From: Telluria antibiotica
Lineage (GTDB): Bacteria > Pseudomonadota > Gammaproteobacteria > Burkholderiales > Burkholderiaceae_D
Assembly (NCBI RefSeq): GCF_011682055.1
Contig: NZ_JAAQOM010000020.1
Coordinates: 1-64,000 of the forward strand
Direction of reading: 5' to 3'
Length of the DNA: 64,000 nucleotides
The notes under the pieces were generated by a model, which saw only the letters and a program-made list of their open reading frames with translations, searched no databases and was not told the DNA's origin. The number at the start of each line of letters is the position of its first letter. Position 1 is the stretch's first letter. Below are positions 16,968 through 26,529 of this stretch, in pieces. Both the position numbers and the translations under genes were made by a program.

Positions 16968-17957
16968 TCAGGCCGCCAAGCGGAGACGGCCCGCGGCTTC
17001 GAGGAGGAGTTCGGGATTGCCTTCGGCCAGGCGGCGCGCGTCGGACAGCATCTGGCGATACCCGCGCGCACCGGGCAGGCCGGCCATCAGGCCCAGCATA
17101 TGGCGCGTGATGCTGTTCAGGCGCAGGCCCAGCGGGCCGTAGCGGTCGAGTTCGGCGCGGATATAGGGAATCATCGCCTCCAGCACCTGCTCGCGCGACT
17201 TCTGCGGCGTCGCGTCGCCGTAGAAACGGGCGTCCCAGGCAGCCATCGAATATGGGTTGTGGTAGGCCTCGCGCCCGATCATGACGCCGTCGACATGCTG
17301 CAGGTGCGTGGCGATCTCGTCGTCCGTCTTGATGCCGCCATTGATGATGATCTCGAGTTCGGGGAATTCGCGCTTCAACTGATATGCCACCTCGTAGCGC
17401 AGCGGCGGGATCTCGCGGTTTTCCTTGGGCGACAGCCCTTTCAACACCGCATTGCGGGCATGCACGATAAAAGTCTGGCAACCCGCGTCGGCGATGGTGC
17501 CGATGAAATCGCGGACGAACCCGTACTCCTCGTTGTGGTCGATGCCGATGCGATGCTTGACGGTCACGTCGATGCTGACGGCGTCGCGCATCGCCTTGAC
17601 GCAATCGGCAACGAGTTGCGGCTCCTGCATCAGGCAGGCGCCGAACGCGCCCTTCTGCACGCGCTCGGACGGGCAGCCGCAATTCAGGTTGACCTCATCA
17701 TAGCCCCACTGCTCGCCCAGCTTCGCGCTCTTCGCGAGGTCGGCCGGGTCGCTGCCGCCCAGCTGCAGCGCGATCGGGTGCTCGACGTCGTCATACCGGA
17801 GGTGGCGCTCGACGTCGCCATAGACCAGGGCGCCAGTCGTCACCATTTCCGTGTAGAGCCACGTGTGCTTCGTGATCTGGCGGTGGAAGACGCGGCAGTG
17901 GCGGTCGGTCCAGTCCATCATGGGGGCAACACTTAAAGTTCGCTTGCTTTGCTTCAT
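16968..17957 (-). CDS. dusA: tRNA-dihydrouridine(20/20a) synthase
   Basis: FMN-dependent reduction of U20/U20a in tRNA D-loops. 329 aa from the start MKQSKRTLSVAPMMDWTD; the frame stays open upstream but those codons do not look like coding sequence. DusA hallmarks: PMMDWTDRHCR near the N-terminus, QLGGSDP, and catalytic Cys in LNCGCPSERVQKGAFGACLM. Also visible: HRIGID, and the flavin phosphate-binding NGGI and GVMIGREAYHNP. Cytoplasmic; single gene. Confidence 0.95.
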   Translation of the reverse strand: MKQSKRTLSVAPMMDWTDRHCRVFHRQITKHTWLYTEMVTTGALVYGDVERHLRYDDVEHPIALQLGGSDPADLAKSAKLGEQWGYDEVNLNCGCPSERVQKGAFGACLMQEPQLVADCVKAMRDAVSIDVTVKHRIGIDHNEEYGFVRDFIGTIADAGCQTFIVHARNAVLKGLSPKENREIPPLRYEVAYQLKREFPELEIIINGGIKTDDEIATHLQHVDGVMIGREAYHNPYSMAAWDARFYGDATPQKSREQVLEAMIPYIRAELDRYGPLGLRLNSITRHMLGLMAGLPGARGYRQMLSDARRLAEGNPELLLEAAGRLRLAA

Positions 17958-18412
17958 CAAATTTCTACTTGTTCTTTCCGAAAAGTGGCGACACCGCGCG
18001 CATGCCGCAAGGTCGCAAGTCCATATCGGAAACGTTTCAGCGACGGCAACATGCCGCCGCGTGATCGCGGGAGTTCGGGGTTGAGATGGATGCCCGGCGC
18101 TTGAATGACATTGCGGGCCAGCGAATCTTACCCTAAAAGGGCTTGTTGGTCCGGAACCCGCCCCGATGAAGCCCGCGCGACTTGCTGCGTGCCTTGAACC
18201 GGCCAATGTCAAAAAATCTGCGGTGATCACGACACAGATATACAACAAGTATCGTCACAGCGTGCACAGACGGTTTACAATTCAAAGATATTTGTTTCCT
18301 TAAAGAAATAGCAACGCTCCAGGCCCTGTGCAGCCGACCTTATATCCATGACCTTTTCCCCTACCCTCGGCCCAGCGCCGTTCCTTCTTTGTTCCGGGCC
18401 GGAGGCACGGCC
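17958..18412. other. Divergent promoter region of dusA and the glycosyltransferase gene
   Basis: 455 bp without a credible ORF. The part near 18270-18320 is AT-rich (TTTACAATTCAAAGATATTT) and contains a short palindrome TTTCCTTAAAGAAA. I could not identify a convincing -10/-35 pair or a sigma-28/sigma-54 element. Confidence 0.35.
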
Positions 18413-20587
18413 ATGAACGGCGTCCTGACTTCCCCGACGACGAACGACATCAAGCAGCACCGCCGTTCGGTATCGCTGAACCCGCGCGATGCAAAGGCCC
18501 ATGCGCTGCTGGGACTGGCCTTGCTGAAGGACGGCCAACTCGACGAAGGGATCGCATGCCTGCGGCGCGCGCTGGAACTCAACCCGAAACTGCGCGACCT
18601 CCGTGGCCTGCTCGCCGCCGCCCTGTTTGAATGCGGACGAAACGAGGAAGCCGCCGACGCATATCGGCAAGCGCTGCGTTTCGAGGACGAGGCCGAACTG
18701 CACCGGGGCCTCGCCAACAGCCTTGTGCGTCTGAAACGGGCCCAGGAAGCGGAGCCCAGCGCACGGCGCGCGGTCGAACTGGCGCCGCGCAGCATTCCCG
18801 CCTTGCTGTGCCTTGCTTCGACCCTGCACGGCCAAGGGAATTTCGAGGACACCGCCGCCGTGTTCCGCCAAGTGCTCGCGCTCGATCCGGAACAGGTCGA
18901 CGCACAATTCGACCTCGGCGAGATGCTGCATCGCCTGAACCGTCATGACGAAGCGGTCGACTGCTACCGTGCCGTCGTCGCGCTGCGGCCCGGCCATGTC
19001 AACGCGCACCGCCACATGGGGCTCAGCCATCGCCACCTGCGCCAGAACGATGCGGCGATCGCCTGCCTCGAACGCGCCGCCGAGCTGGTGCCGGACAACG
19101 TGGGCGTCCTGTGCGACCTCGGCGCCACCTTGCAGATGAACGGCAACCTGGACAAGGCGGCGCCGATCCTGCGCAAGGCGCTCGCGCTCGACCCCACCAG
19201 CGAGCACGCCCTTCGTGCCCTCGCCCACACCGCCTTCTCGATGGGCGAATGGGAGGAAGCGGTGGCCCTGAGCCGGCGCCTGCTCGACATGTGCCCCGCG
19301 CCGGAGACGCACAGCATGCTGCTGTTCATCCTGAGCCACTGCTGCCTGGACGCGGACGAGCTCACGCGGGAACACTTCGGCTTTGGCGAACGGTGGGAAG
19401 CCGAATGGCGCACGCAGTGGCAGCCGCATCCGAACGATCGCGATCCGATGCGCCAGTTGCGCGTCGGCTTCGTGTCGGCCGACTTGTACAACCACGCGGT
19501 ATCCCACTTCATCGCGCCGCTGTTCCAGTCGCTCAAGGACAATCCCGCGGTCGCCCTTTACATCTACTACAACAACACGATCGACGACGAGACGTCGCGC
19601 GGGATGCGCGCCAACGTCGCGGTCTGGCGCCCGATCGCCGACCTCGACGACGACGCTGCCGAGCGCCTGATCCGCGCGGACGCCATCGACATCCTGATCG
19701 ACCTGTCCGGCCATTCGGCCAGGAACCGCCTGCCGCTGTTCGCACGCAAGCCGGCGCCCGTCCAGGCCACCTACATCGGCTATGGCGGCACCACGGGCAT
19801 GCGCTCGATGGACTACATCCTGTGCGACCAGTTCCTCGTGCCGGAAGGCCGCTATGACGACCAGTTCAGCGAACAGATCGTGCGCCTGCCCTCGGGCGCC
19901 CTGTTCCTGCCCGACCTGGGTGCGCCGCCGGTCAACGATCTGCCGGCACTGAAGAACGGCTACCTCACCTTCGGCAGCTTCCATCGCGCGAGCAAGCTGA
20001 GCCGCGGCGTGATCGCGCACTGGGCCAAGCTCCTGCACGCCGTGCCCGACTCGCGCATGCTGCTGGGTGGTTTGCAGTCAGGGATCGACGACCGGCTGAT
20101 CGACTGGTTCGAACTGGAAGGCATCCCGCGCGAGCGCCTGTTGCTGCGCCCGCGCGCGCCCGTCCACGAATACCTCAAGCAGCATTACGACGTCGACGTG
20201 TGCCTCAGTCCGTTCCCCTACACCGGCTCCACCACCATCGGACACGCCTTGTGGATGGGCGTACCGACCCTGGCCGCCATCGGCCCCACCAACCCGAGCC
20301 ACGCGGCGGCTGTCTTCATGGTGCACCTCGGCCTGGGCTCGTTCATCACCGAGGACGACGACACCTACGTCAAGCTCGGCATCTTCCTCGCGCAGAACAC
20401 GCAGACGCTGGCGCTGATGCGCGCGTCGATGCGCCAGCGCCTGCAGGATTCGATTCTGGGGTATCCGGACGTCGCCGCGGCCGGGCTCGAACTGGGCCTC
20501 CGCAAGATGTGGCAACGCTGGTGCAACGGACAGGAGCCGGCACCGCTCCAGGTGCGCCTGTCCGAACTCGTCCCCGCTTCTGAATAA
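18413..20587 (+). CDS. TPR / O-GlcNAc-transferase-like protein glycosyltransferase
   Basis: 724 aa. The N-terminal half (about 20-330) is a run of tetratricopeptide repeats with the usual A-x-x-x-L-G-x-x-L...A-x-x-x-F/Y-R-x-A-L-x-L-x-P spacing. The C-terminal half is a GT41 (SPINDLY/OGT) catalytic domain: VGFVSADLYNHAVSHF, DLSGHSARNRL, PAPVQATYIGYGGTTG, FGSFHRASKLS, and the nucleotide-sugar site PYTGSTTIGHALWMGVP. The start has GGAGG 7 bp upstream. Such enzymes O-glycosylate flagellin in several bacteria, and the flagellin gene lies 1.4 kb downstream, so flagellin is the likely target. Confidence 0.88.
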   Translation: MNGVLTSPTTNDIKQHRRSVSLNPRDAKAHALLGLALLKDGQLDEGIACLRRALELNPKLRDLRGLLAAALFECGRNEEAADAYRQALRFEDEAELHRGLANSLVRLKRAQEAEPSARRAVELAPRSIPALLCLASTLHGQGNFEDTAAVFRQVLALDPEQVDAQFDLGEMLHRLNRHDEAVDCYRAVVALRPGHVNAHRHMGLSHRHLRQNDAAIACLERAAELVPDNVGVLCDLGATLQMNGNLDKAAPILRKALALDPTSEHALRALAHTAFSMGEWEEAVALSRRLLDMCPAPETHSMLLFILSHCCLDADELTREHFGFGERWEAEWRTQWQPHPNDRDPMRQLRVGFVSADLYNHAVSHFIAPLFQSLKDNPAVALYIYYNNTIDDETSRGMRANVAVWRPIADLDDDAAERLIRADAIDILIDLSGHSARNRLPLFARKPAPVQATYIGYGGTTGMRSMDYILCDQFLVPEGRYDDQFSEQIVRLPSGALFLPDLGAPPVNDLPALKNGYLTFGSFHRASKLSRGVIAHWAKLLHAVPDSRMLLGGLQSGIDDRLIDWFELEGIPRERLLLRPRAPVHEYLKQHYDVDVCLSPFPYTGSTTIGHALWMGVPTLAAIGPTNPSHAAAVFMVHLGLGSFITEDDDTYVKLGIFLAQNTQTLALMRASMRQRLQDSILGYPDVAAAGLELGLRKMWQRWCNGQEPAPLQVRLSELVPASE

Positions 20588-20596
20588 GGCAACGAC

Positions 20597-21769
20597 ATGA
20601 AACCCATTCGCCACCAGGCCGACCTCGCCATCAACGGCGCCGCCCCCGCCTTCGACGATGCCCTGCACGTGGGCCGTCCGAACATGGGGGACCGCGACGC
20701 CTTCATGCGCCACGTCGGCGACATCTTCGACCGCCGCTGGCTCAGTAACGATGGTCCGCTCGTGCAGGAATTCGAACGCCGCGTCGCCGCCCACCTGGAC
20801 GTCAAGCATTGCGTCGCCATGTGCAACGGCACCATCGCACTGGAGATCGCGATCCGCGCCCTCGGCCTCGAAGGCGAGGTGATCGTGCCGGCCTACACGT
20901 TCGTCGCCACGGCGCATGCGCTGCAATGGCAGGGCATCACGCCCGTGTTCGCAGACATCGACCCGACCACGCACACGCTGTCGCCCGAGGCGGTGCGCAA
21001 GATGATCACGCCGCGCACGACCGGCATCATCGGCGTGCACCTGTGGGGCCGGGCCGCCCCGGTGGAAGCGCTGGAGGCGGTGGCCGCCGAACACGGCCTC
21101 GAACTGATGTTCGACGCCGCGCACGCGTTCACCTGCACCCATGGCGGACGCAAGATCGGCAACTTCGGCCGCTGCGAAGTGATGAGCTTCCACGCGACCA
21201 AGTTCTTCAACAGCTTCGAAGGCGGCGCCGTCGTCACCAACGACGACGAACTGGCGCGCACGATGCGGCTGATGCGTAACTTCGGCTTCTCCGGCCTCGA
21301 CCAGGTGAGCTACCCGGGCACCAACGGCAAGATGATCGAGATCGCCGCCGCCATGGGCCTCGTCAACCTGGACGCCATCGACGACGTGATCGCCGCCAAC
21401 CGCGTCAACTACCGGGCCTACCGCGAAGCGCTCGCCGGCATCCCTGGCGTGCGCGTGCTGGAGTACAACGAGCGCGAACGCAACAATTTCCAATACATCA
21501 TCATGGAAGTGACGCCAGACTGCCCCGTGTCGCGCGACGCCCTGATCGACGCGCTGCGCGCCGAGAACATCCTGGCGCGCCGCTATTTCTGGCCAGGCTG
21601 CCACAAGATGGAGCCATATCGCTCGCTGTTCCCCCACGCCGGACTGCTGTTGCCCGCCACCGAGGCCGCGGCCGCCAGCGTCATCGTGCTGCCGACTGGC
21701 CAGACGATGGACCCGCACAAGATCGGCGTGGTGGCCCAGGTGATCCGTACGCTGGTCCAGGGCGCTTGA
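20597..21769 (+). CDS. DegT/DnrJ/EryC1/StrS-family sugar aminotransferase
   Basis: PLP-dependent transamination of a nucleotide-linked keto-sugar, 390 aa. The PLP lysine is in SFHATKFFNSFEGGA at about 199-213, with the upstream DAAHAF motif and the N-terminal substrate loop LSNDGPLVQEFE. It follows the glycosyltransferase gene by 9 bp (probable operon) and ends at a strong terminator before flagellin. Together with the PglD-like acyltransferase at 23.7 kb it could make an N-acylated amino sugar for flagellin. Confidence 0.9.
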   Translation: MKPIRHQADLAINGAAPAFDDALHVGRPNMGDRDAFMRHVGDIFDRRWLSNDGPLVQEFERRVAAHLDVKHCVAMCNGTIALEIAIRALGLEGEVIVPAYTFVATAHALQWQGITPVFADIDPTTHTLSPEAVRKMITPRTTGIIGVHLWGRAAPVEALEAVAAEHGLELMFDAAHAFTCTHGGRKIGNFGRCEVMSFHATKFFNSFEGGAVVTNDDELARTMRLMRNFGFSGLDQVSYPGTNGKMIEIAAAMGLVNLDAIDDVIAANRVNYRAYREALAGIPGVRVLEYNERERNNFQYIIMEVTPDCPVSRDALIDALRAENILARRYFWPGCHKMEPYRSLFPHAGLLLPATEAAAASVIVLPTGQTMDPHKIGVVAQVIRTLVQGA

Positions 21770-21789
21770 CGGCGCCGTTCCAAAGTATC

Positions 21790-21817
21790 AGGCCGGCCTC
21801 GCGCCGGCCTTTTCTTT
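21790..21817 (+). terminator. Terminator of the glycosylation operon
   Basis: AGGCCGGC, loop, GCCGGCCT then TTTCTTT. It separates the aminotransferase from the flagellin transcript. Confidence 0.85.
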
Positions 21818-21975
21818 CGCAAAATGCTAAGCCCGAAAAAAATTCAAAAAATTTCCGCATGGCACTTAATGCCAAAGCGAAACCGGTCGTCTTGTACTTG
21901 TGAGAGCGAGCGAAACACTCGAAATCACAAGCCTAGCAGCCAACCGATCACTTACTGAATACTTAGGAGCCAACC

Positions 21976-22827
21976 ATGCTGAGCCTTCACACCAACAACG
22001 CCGCACTGTCGGCCCAGAACTCCATCAACCGCACCCAGGCTTCGCTGTCGACCTCGATGACCCGCCTGTCGACCGGTTACCGCATCAACTCGGCAATGGA
22101 CGACGCCGCCGGCCTGCAGATCGCTTCGCGTCTGCAAGCGCAAACCTCGGGCATGGCTGTCGCAATGCGCAACACCCAGAACTCGACCTCCATGCTGCAG
22201 ACCGCTGAAGGCGCGCTGGATGAAGTCAACAACATGCTGACCCGCATGAAAGACCTGGCAACCCAGGCTGCCGACGCCTCGTCGACCGCTGCCGACAAGA
22301 CCGCAATGCAGTCGGAATTCGACGCACTGGGCAAGGAACTGGCAAACGTCATGAAGAACACCTCGTTCGCCGGCAACAAGCTGCTGATCGGCGGCACCGT
22401 GAACGCAGCGATGACCTTCCAGATCGGCGCATCGTCGAGCGAAACCATGAGCGTCGACCTGAGCACCGCCCTGAACCAGGTGCAGACCGACGTCTCGAGC
22501 GCAACGGCCAACTACAGCGCCGCCACGACCGGCACCGAACTGACCGCGTCGGCCAACGCCACGATCGGCACCCTGACCACCGCCCTGGCAGACGTCAGCA
22601 CGCTGCGTTCGGGCCTGGGCGCTGCGGCGAACCGTCTGAGCCACGTCTACAACAACCTGTCGAACATCAGCACCAACAGCAAGGCCGCTGAAGGCCGCAT
22701 CATGGACGTCGACTTCGCGACCGAATCGTCGAACATGACCTCCAGCCAGATGCTGCTGCAAGCCGGTACCGCGATGCTCAAGCAGAGCAACAGCATGTCC
22801 TCGATGGTCATGTCGCTGCTCCAGTAA
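21976..22827 (+). CDS. lafA: Flagellin (lateral LafA-like, short form)
   Basis: 283-aa filament subunit, the usual size of lateral flagellins and much shorter than many polar ones. The conserved N-terminal D0/D1 (TNNAALSAQNSIN..., LSTGYRINSAMDDAAG) and C-terminal D1/D0 (AAANRLSHVYNNLSNIS..., ending SSMVMSLLQ) are joined by a small Ser/Thr/Ala-rich variable region (about 140-200) that offers O-glycosylation sites. AGGAG sits 7 bp before the start. The leader (21840-21975) has a TGGCA/TGCCA palindrome at 21860-21874 but no clear sigma-28 or sigma-54 promoter. Monocistronic, closed by a strong terminator. Confidence 0.95.
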   Translation: MLSLHTNNAALSAQNSINRTQASLSTSMTRLSTGYRINSAMDDAAGLQIASRLQAQTSGMAVAMRNTQNSTSMLQTAEGALDEVNNMLTRMKDLATQAADASSTAADKTAMQSEFDALGKELANVMKNTSFAGNKLLIGGTVNAAMTFQIGASSSETMSVDLSTALNQVQTDVSSATANYSAATTGTELTASANATIGTLTTALADVSTLRSGLGAAANRLSHVYNNLSNISTNSKAAEGRIMDVDFATESSNMTSSQMLLQAGTAMLKQSNSMSSMVMSLLQ

Positions 22828-22865
22828 TGGGCTTTCTCCCGGTGTAACCCAGCCGGGAATCCTCG

Positions 22866-22892
22866 AAGGCCAACCACGCGGTTGGCCTTTTT
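22866..22892 (+). terminator. Flagellin terminator
   Basis: GGCCAACC (22868-22875), loop ACGC, GGTTGGCC (22880-22887), TTTTT. It starts 39 bp past the flagellin stop. Confidence 0.92.
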
Positions 22893-22913
22893 ACTTTTTA
22901 ACCGCCCGATACC

Positions 22914-23750
22914 ATGGCCAGCATCCTTTTTCCGCCGCTCCTTCCGCCTGCGCCCGTGATCCCGGCCGCGGCGCCGTCGCAGATCGGTCCGGCGTTGGCG
23001 GCCGCCGGTTCAGCCGCCCTGCTGCAGGCGGAGATCGAGTCCGTGCCGCTGCCGGCCGCGCAACCGGTCCCGGCACTGCCGTCCGCCGCCGAGGCAGGCC
23101 AGGACGGGGCGGCGATGCGCCCGGACCAGGTGGCGATGGCGCGTCAGATGACCTGGCCGAACGCCAACGGCAGCACGCTGGCCGGCTCCTGGCAAGGCAT
23201 GGTGCGCAACTACGGCACCCAGCAGGCCATCCGCGAACAGCAGATGCGCGAGGGGCAGTTGCCGACGGCACTCCTGCTGGCCGGCCAGGACGCGCGCGCG
23301 GCACGCCTGGCCCAGCTGCAGAATCCGCCGCCGGATGCGTGGCGCTTCACGGTCCATGCAGGAACGTCCCGGCCCCAGCACCTGCGCGTGGTGCAGGGCG
23401 AACCCGAACAACAGCAGAACCGGCGGCGCCGCACGCGCGCCGCGCTGAGGCTGGAACTCGTGCTGGCCGACGACTCCGTGGTCACGATACAGGCGACGCC
23501 CGTTGCCGACGGCATCAAGATGGAAGTGTGCGCGGCCGACCTGCCCACGCTGGAGCGACTGCGCGAGCTGCAGCCGCAACTGGAAGCGGCCGTGCGTCGC
23601 GCGCGGCTGCGCGTGTCGAGCTGGGCCTGGCGTGACGACTTGCCGGCCGGCCCCGTCCATGCGCGCCTGCCGTCGACCGAGGCCGCGACGGCGCTCAGCC
23701 TGCCCGTGTTCCGGGCGATGGCCGAACTGGCCCTGCTGCTGCCCGCCTAG
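22914..23750 (+). CDS. FliK-C-like protein of unknown role
   Basis: 278 aa. The N-terminal third is Pro/Ala-rich and disordered-looking. The C-terminal part (about 175-235) has alternating beta-rich sequence (LRLELVLADDSVVTIQATP, then LPTLERLRELQPQLEAAVRRARLRV) resembling the FliK C-terminal domain found in short Burkholderiales proteins. It may act in hook/filament export, or be a paralogue of the true fliK at 38792. No signal peptide. It is convergent with the acyltransferase gene, whose stop overlaps its own by 3 bp (CTAG). The family call is from pattern only. Confidence 0.5.
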   Translation: MASILFPPLLPPAPVIPAAAPSQIGPALAAAGSAALLQAEIESVPLPAAQPVPALPSAAEAGQDGAAMRPDQVAMARQMTWPNANGSTLAGSWQGMVRNYGTQQAIREQQMREGQLPTALLLAGQDARAARLAQLQNPPPDAWRFTVHAGTSRPQHLRVVQGEPEQQQNRRRRTRAALRLELVLADDSVVTIQATPVADGIKMEVCAADLPTLERLRELQPQLEAAVRRARLRVSSWAWRDDLPAGPVHARLPSTEAATALSLPVFRAMAELALLLPA

Positions 23751-24415
23751 ACCGGCAGATGCCAGCCCGGCTGGCGTTCCTTGGCGACGCGCGCCGGCAC
23801 ACCCACGGCGACGACGTTGTCCGGCAGCGAGCGTGTGACCACGGCCCCCGCGCCAATGACGGACCAGTGTCCGATAACGCACTTGGGCAGGATGACGGCG
23901 CCCGCCCCCACGTCCGTCCCCTCATGGATCAACACATTGCCCGACACGCAACCGCGAGGCGTCAGCGTGACGAAATCGCGCAAGTCGGCGTCATGGCCGA
24001 TGGTGCAGCCGACGTGCACCTGGACGTGCGCGCCGACGCGGATGTCGGTCGTCGCGAGGGCGCCGGCACAGAAGATCGTCCCCTCTCCGAGGTGGACGCC
24101 CTCGCCCATCCAGGCGCGCGGATGGACCAGTGTCGCGAAGCGGTTCGGGCACCGCTGCCGGATGCGCTCGACCACGTGGCGGCGTGCCGCCGAGGAACCG
24201 ATGGCGACGACGACCCACACGTCCGGGTTCGCGGCCAGCCAGTCAATGCCGCCCAGCACAGGCAGACCCGCCACATGCGTGGGGCTGTCGAAACCCGGGT
24301 CGACAAGGAATCCGGCGCACGCCCAGGTCGGCTGCACGGCATTGATATCGCGGAGGACCTGGAGCACTTCGCGCCCGAACCCGCCTGCGCCAAAGATCGC
24401 GATACGCTGTTCCAT
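23747..24415 (-). CDS. PglD/NeuD-like sugar O/N-acyltransferase
   Basis: 222 aa. An N-terminal Rossmann-like PglD domain (IAIFGAGGFGREVLQVL at about 5-21) is followed by a left-handed beta-helix of hexapeptide repeats (VHLGEGTIFCAGA..., DIRVGAHVQVHVGCTIGHDA, ..., DVGAGAVILPKCVIG). The family His is visible in the TLVHPRA and TIGHDADL regions. It typically transfers acetyl from acetyl-CoA to an amino sugar nucleotide. The start at 24415 has GGGGAG 6 bp upstream. It begins 17 bp after the flhA stop, so it is the last gene of the fliM-flhA operon and is co-transcribed with export genes. Confidence 0.85.
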   Translation of the reverse strand: MEQRIAIFGAGGFGREVLQVLRDINAVQPTWACAGFLVDPGFDSPTHVAGLPVLGGIDWLAANPDVWVVVAIGSSAARRHVVERIRQRCPNRFATLVHPRAWMGEGVHLGEGTIFCAGALATTDIRVGAHVQVHVGCTIGHDADLRDFVTLTPRGCVSGNVLIHEGTDVGAGAVILPKCVIGHWSVIGAGAVVTRSLPDNVVAVGVPARVAKERQPGWHLPV

Positions 24416-24432
24416 ACGGTTCTCCCCGCCGA

Positions 24433-26529
24433 TCACCCCACGGTGCCGATGATCGACACTTCGCGGTTTTCCGGAATCTCGTTATACGACAGCACATTCA
24501 GCCCCGGCGCGAACAGGCGCGCGTAGCGGGCCAGCAGCGGACGGATCTGCGGCAGCACCAGCAGCAACGGCGGCGTGTGCTGCTGCTTCATCTGCTCGCG
24601 CGCCACCGGCATGTTCAGCTGCAGTTGCGACAGCAGCTGCGGGTCGATCGGGTAGTTGTCCAGCACCACCTTGCCGCCGTTGTTCTGGCGCGCCTGGTTC
24701 AGGGAACCGAGCAGCATGTTTTCCAGTTCGCCCGACAGGTTAAACGCGGGCATGTCCTTCTTCTTGCCGTACAGGCCGGAGACGATCTGGCGGCGCAGCG
24801 CGCAGCGCACCTCGGCCGCGAGCAGGATCGGATCCTTCGTCGTTTCCGAGCTGTCCAGCAAGGTCGTCGCGATGACGACGATGTCCTTCAGCGACACGTT
24901 CTCGGCCAGCAGCACGCGGAACACGCGCAGGAGCTGCGTGTGCGTGAGGGCCTTGTCCAGCGCGCCGGCCAGCTTCGGCGACAGCGCCGTCAGGCGTTCC
25001 ATCAGCGCCGGCACGTCCTCGTGGCGGAACAGCTCCGCCAGGTAGTCGCGCGCGACCTTGGACGCGTGCGTGGCGATCACGCTCGGCACCTCGACGACCT
25101 GGTAGCCCTGCCCCAGCGCGTGCGCCTTCTGGTCCGGCTCGATCCACGTGACGGCCATGCCGAACGCAGGCTCGATGCCGGGGATGCCGTCGATGTCGCC
25201 GTACACGTTCGGCGACGGGATCGCCATCAGGCATTCGGCCACGACCTCGCCTTCGGCCACGACGGTGCCGTTGATCGCGATCGCGTACTGGTTGGGGCGC
25301 AACGTGAGGTCGTCGCGCACGCCGATCGGCGGCAGCAGCAGGCCCATTTGCTCGGAGAGGCTCTGGCGCACGCCCTTGATGCGCTTCGGCAGGACCTCGC
25401 CCTGCGCCTTGTCGACGAGGTGCACGAGCTTGTAGCCGACGGTGATCGAGATCGGCTGCACGACGGGCAGCTGCTGCCAGTCGAGTTCCGGCGCGCGGTC
25501 GTCGCGCAGCGCGGCTTCGATGGCGGCGATACCCGAATCGTCCGGCGCCTTCACTTCTTCCTTCGAGAGGCGGAAGCCCACGTAGCCGATCGCCGCGGCG
25601 AACACCATGAAGAAGAACCACGGCATGCCCGGCACGAGGGCCAGGATCACCATCACGCCCGCGGCCGAGTACAGCACGGTGGGGTTGGCGAGCAGTTGGC
25701 CGCCGACCTGCTGTTCGAAGTCGCCCGAATCGCTGATGCGGGTGACGAGGATTGCCGCCGCCGCCGACAGCAGCAGCGCCGGCACCTGGGCCACGAGGCC
25801 GTCGCCGATGGTCAGCAGTGCGTACTGGCGGAACGCGTCGGCGAACGACAGGTCGTGCATCACCGCGCCGATGGCGACGCCGCCGATCATGTTGATCAGG
25901 AGGATGAGGATCGACGCGATCGCATCGCCGCGCACGAACTTCGACGCACCGTCCATCGCGCCGTAGAAGTCCGCCTCGGCCGCCACTTCCTTGCGGCGCA
26001 GCTGCGCTTTTTCCTGGTTGATCAGGCCCGCGTTCAGGTCGGCGTCGATCGCCATCTGCTTGCCGGGCAGCGCATCCAGGGTGAAGCGCGCGGACACTTC
26101 CGAAATACGCTCGGAACCCTTCGTCACGACGACGAAGTTGATGATCATGAGGATCACGAAGACGACGATACCGACGACGAAATTGCCGCCGATGACGACA
26201 TTGCCGAACGCCTCGATCACGTGACCGGCGGCCGCCGTGCCTTCGTGGCCGTGCAGCAGCACGACGCGCGTCGACGCGACGTTCAGCGCGAGGCGCAGCA
26301 ACGTGGTGCCGAGGATGACGGTCGGGAAGACCGAGAAGTCCAGCGGTCGCTTGGCCGAGACGGACGTCAGGATCACGATCAGCGCCAGCACGATGTTGAA
26401 CGTGAACAGCACGTCCAGCACCACGGGCGCCAGCGGCAGCATGATCATCGCCAGGAGCGTCAGCAGGAACGCCGGCGTGGCGACCTTCTGGCGGCGCACC
26501 TCGAGCATCAAGCTGTTCAGGAAATTCAT
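24433..26529 (-). CDS. flhA: Flagellar export gate protein FlhA
   Basis: 698 aa, the large gate subunit of the flagellar type III export apparatus. The N-terminal half has about eight TM helices. The FHIPEP-family signature is present as SARFTLDALPGKQMAIDADL at about 145-164. The cytoplasmic domain (about 330-698) docks chaperone-substrate complexes. Its ATG overlaps the flhB stop (ATGA). Confidence 0.97.
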   Translation of the reverse strand: MNFLNSLMLEVRRQKVATPAFLLTLLAMIMLPLAPVVLDVLFTFNIVLALIVILTSVSAKRPLDFSVFPTVILGTTLLRLALNVASTRVVLLHGHEGTAAAGHVIEAFGNVVIGGNFVVGIVVFVILMIINFVVVTKGSERISEVSARFTLDALPGKQMAIDADLNAGLINQEKAQLRRKEVAAEADFYGAMDGASKFVRGDAIASILILLINMIGGVAIGAVMHDLSFADAFRQYALLTIGDGLVAQVPALLLSAAAAILVTRISDSGDFEQQVGGQLLANPTVLYSAAGVMVILALVPGMPWFFFMVFAAAIGYVGFRLSKEEVKAPDDSGIAAIEAALRDDRAPELDWQQLPVVQPISITVGYKLVHLVDKAQGEVLPKRIKGVRQSLSEQMGLLLPPIGVRDDLTLRPNQYAIAINGTVVAEGEVVAECLMAIPSPNVYGDIDGIPGIEPAFGMAVTWIEPDQKAHALGQGYQVVEVPSVIATHASKVARDYLAELFRHEDVPALMERLTALSPKLAGALDKALTHTQLLRVFRVLLAENVSLKDIVVIATTLLDSSETTKDPILLAAEVRCALRRQIVSGLYGKKKDMPAFNLSGELENMLLGSLNQARQNNGGKVVLDNYPIDPQLLSQLQLNMPVAREQMKQQHTPPLLLVLPQIRPLLARYARLFAPGLNVLSYNEIPENREVSIIGTVG

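Noticed and set aside
21840..21960. Possible sigma-28 or sigma-54 promoter before flagellin
   Set aside because: TGGCAC occurs at 21860 but the GC step is 2 bp too close for sigma-54, and no TAAA-N15-GCCGAT-like pair could be placed.
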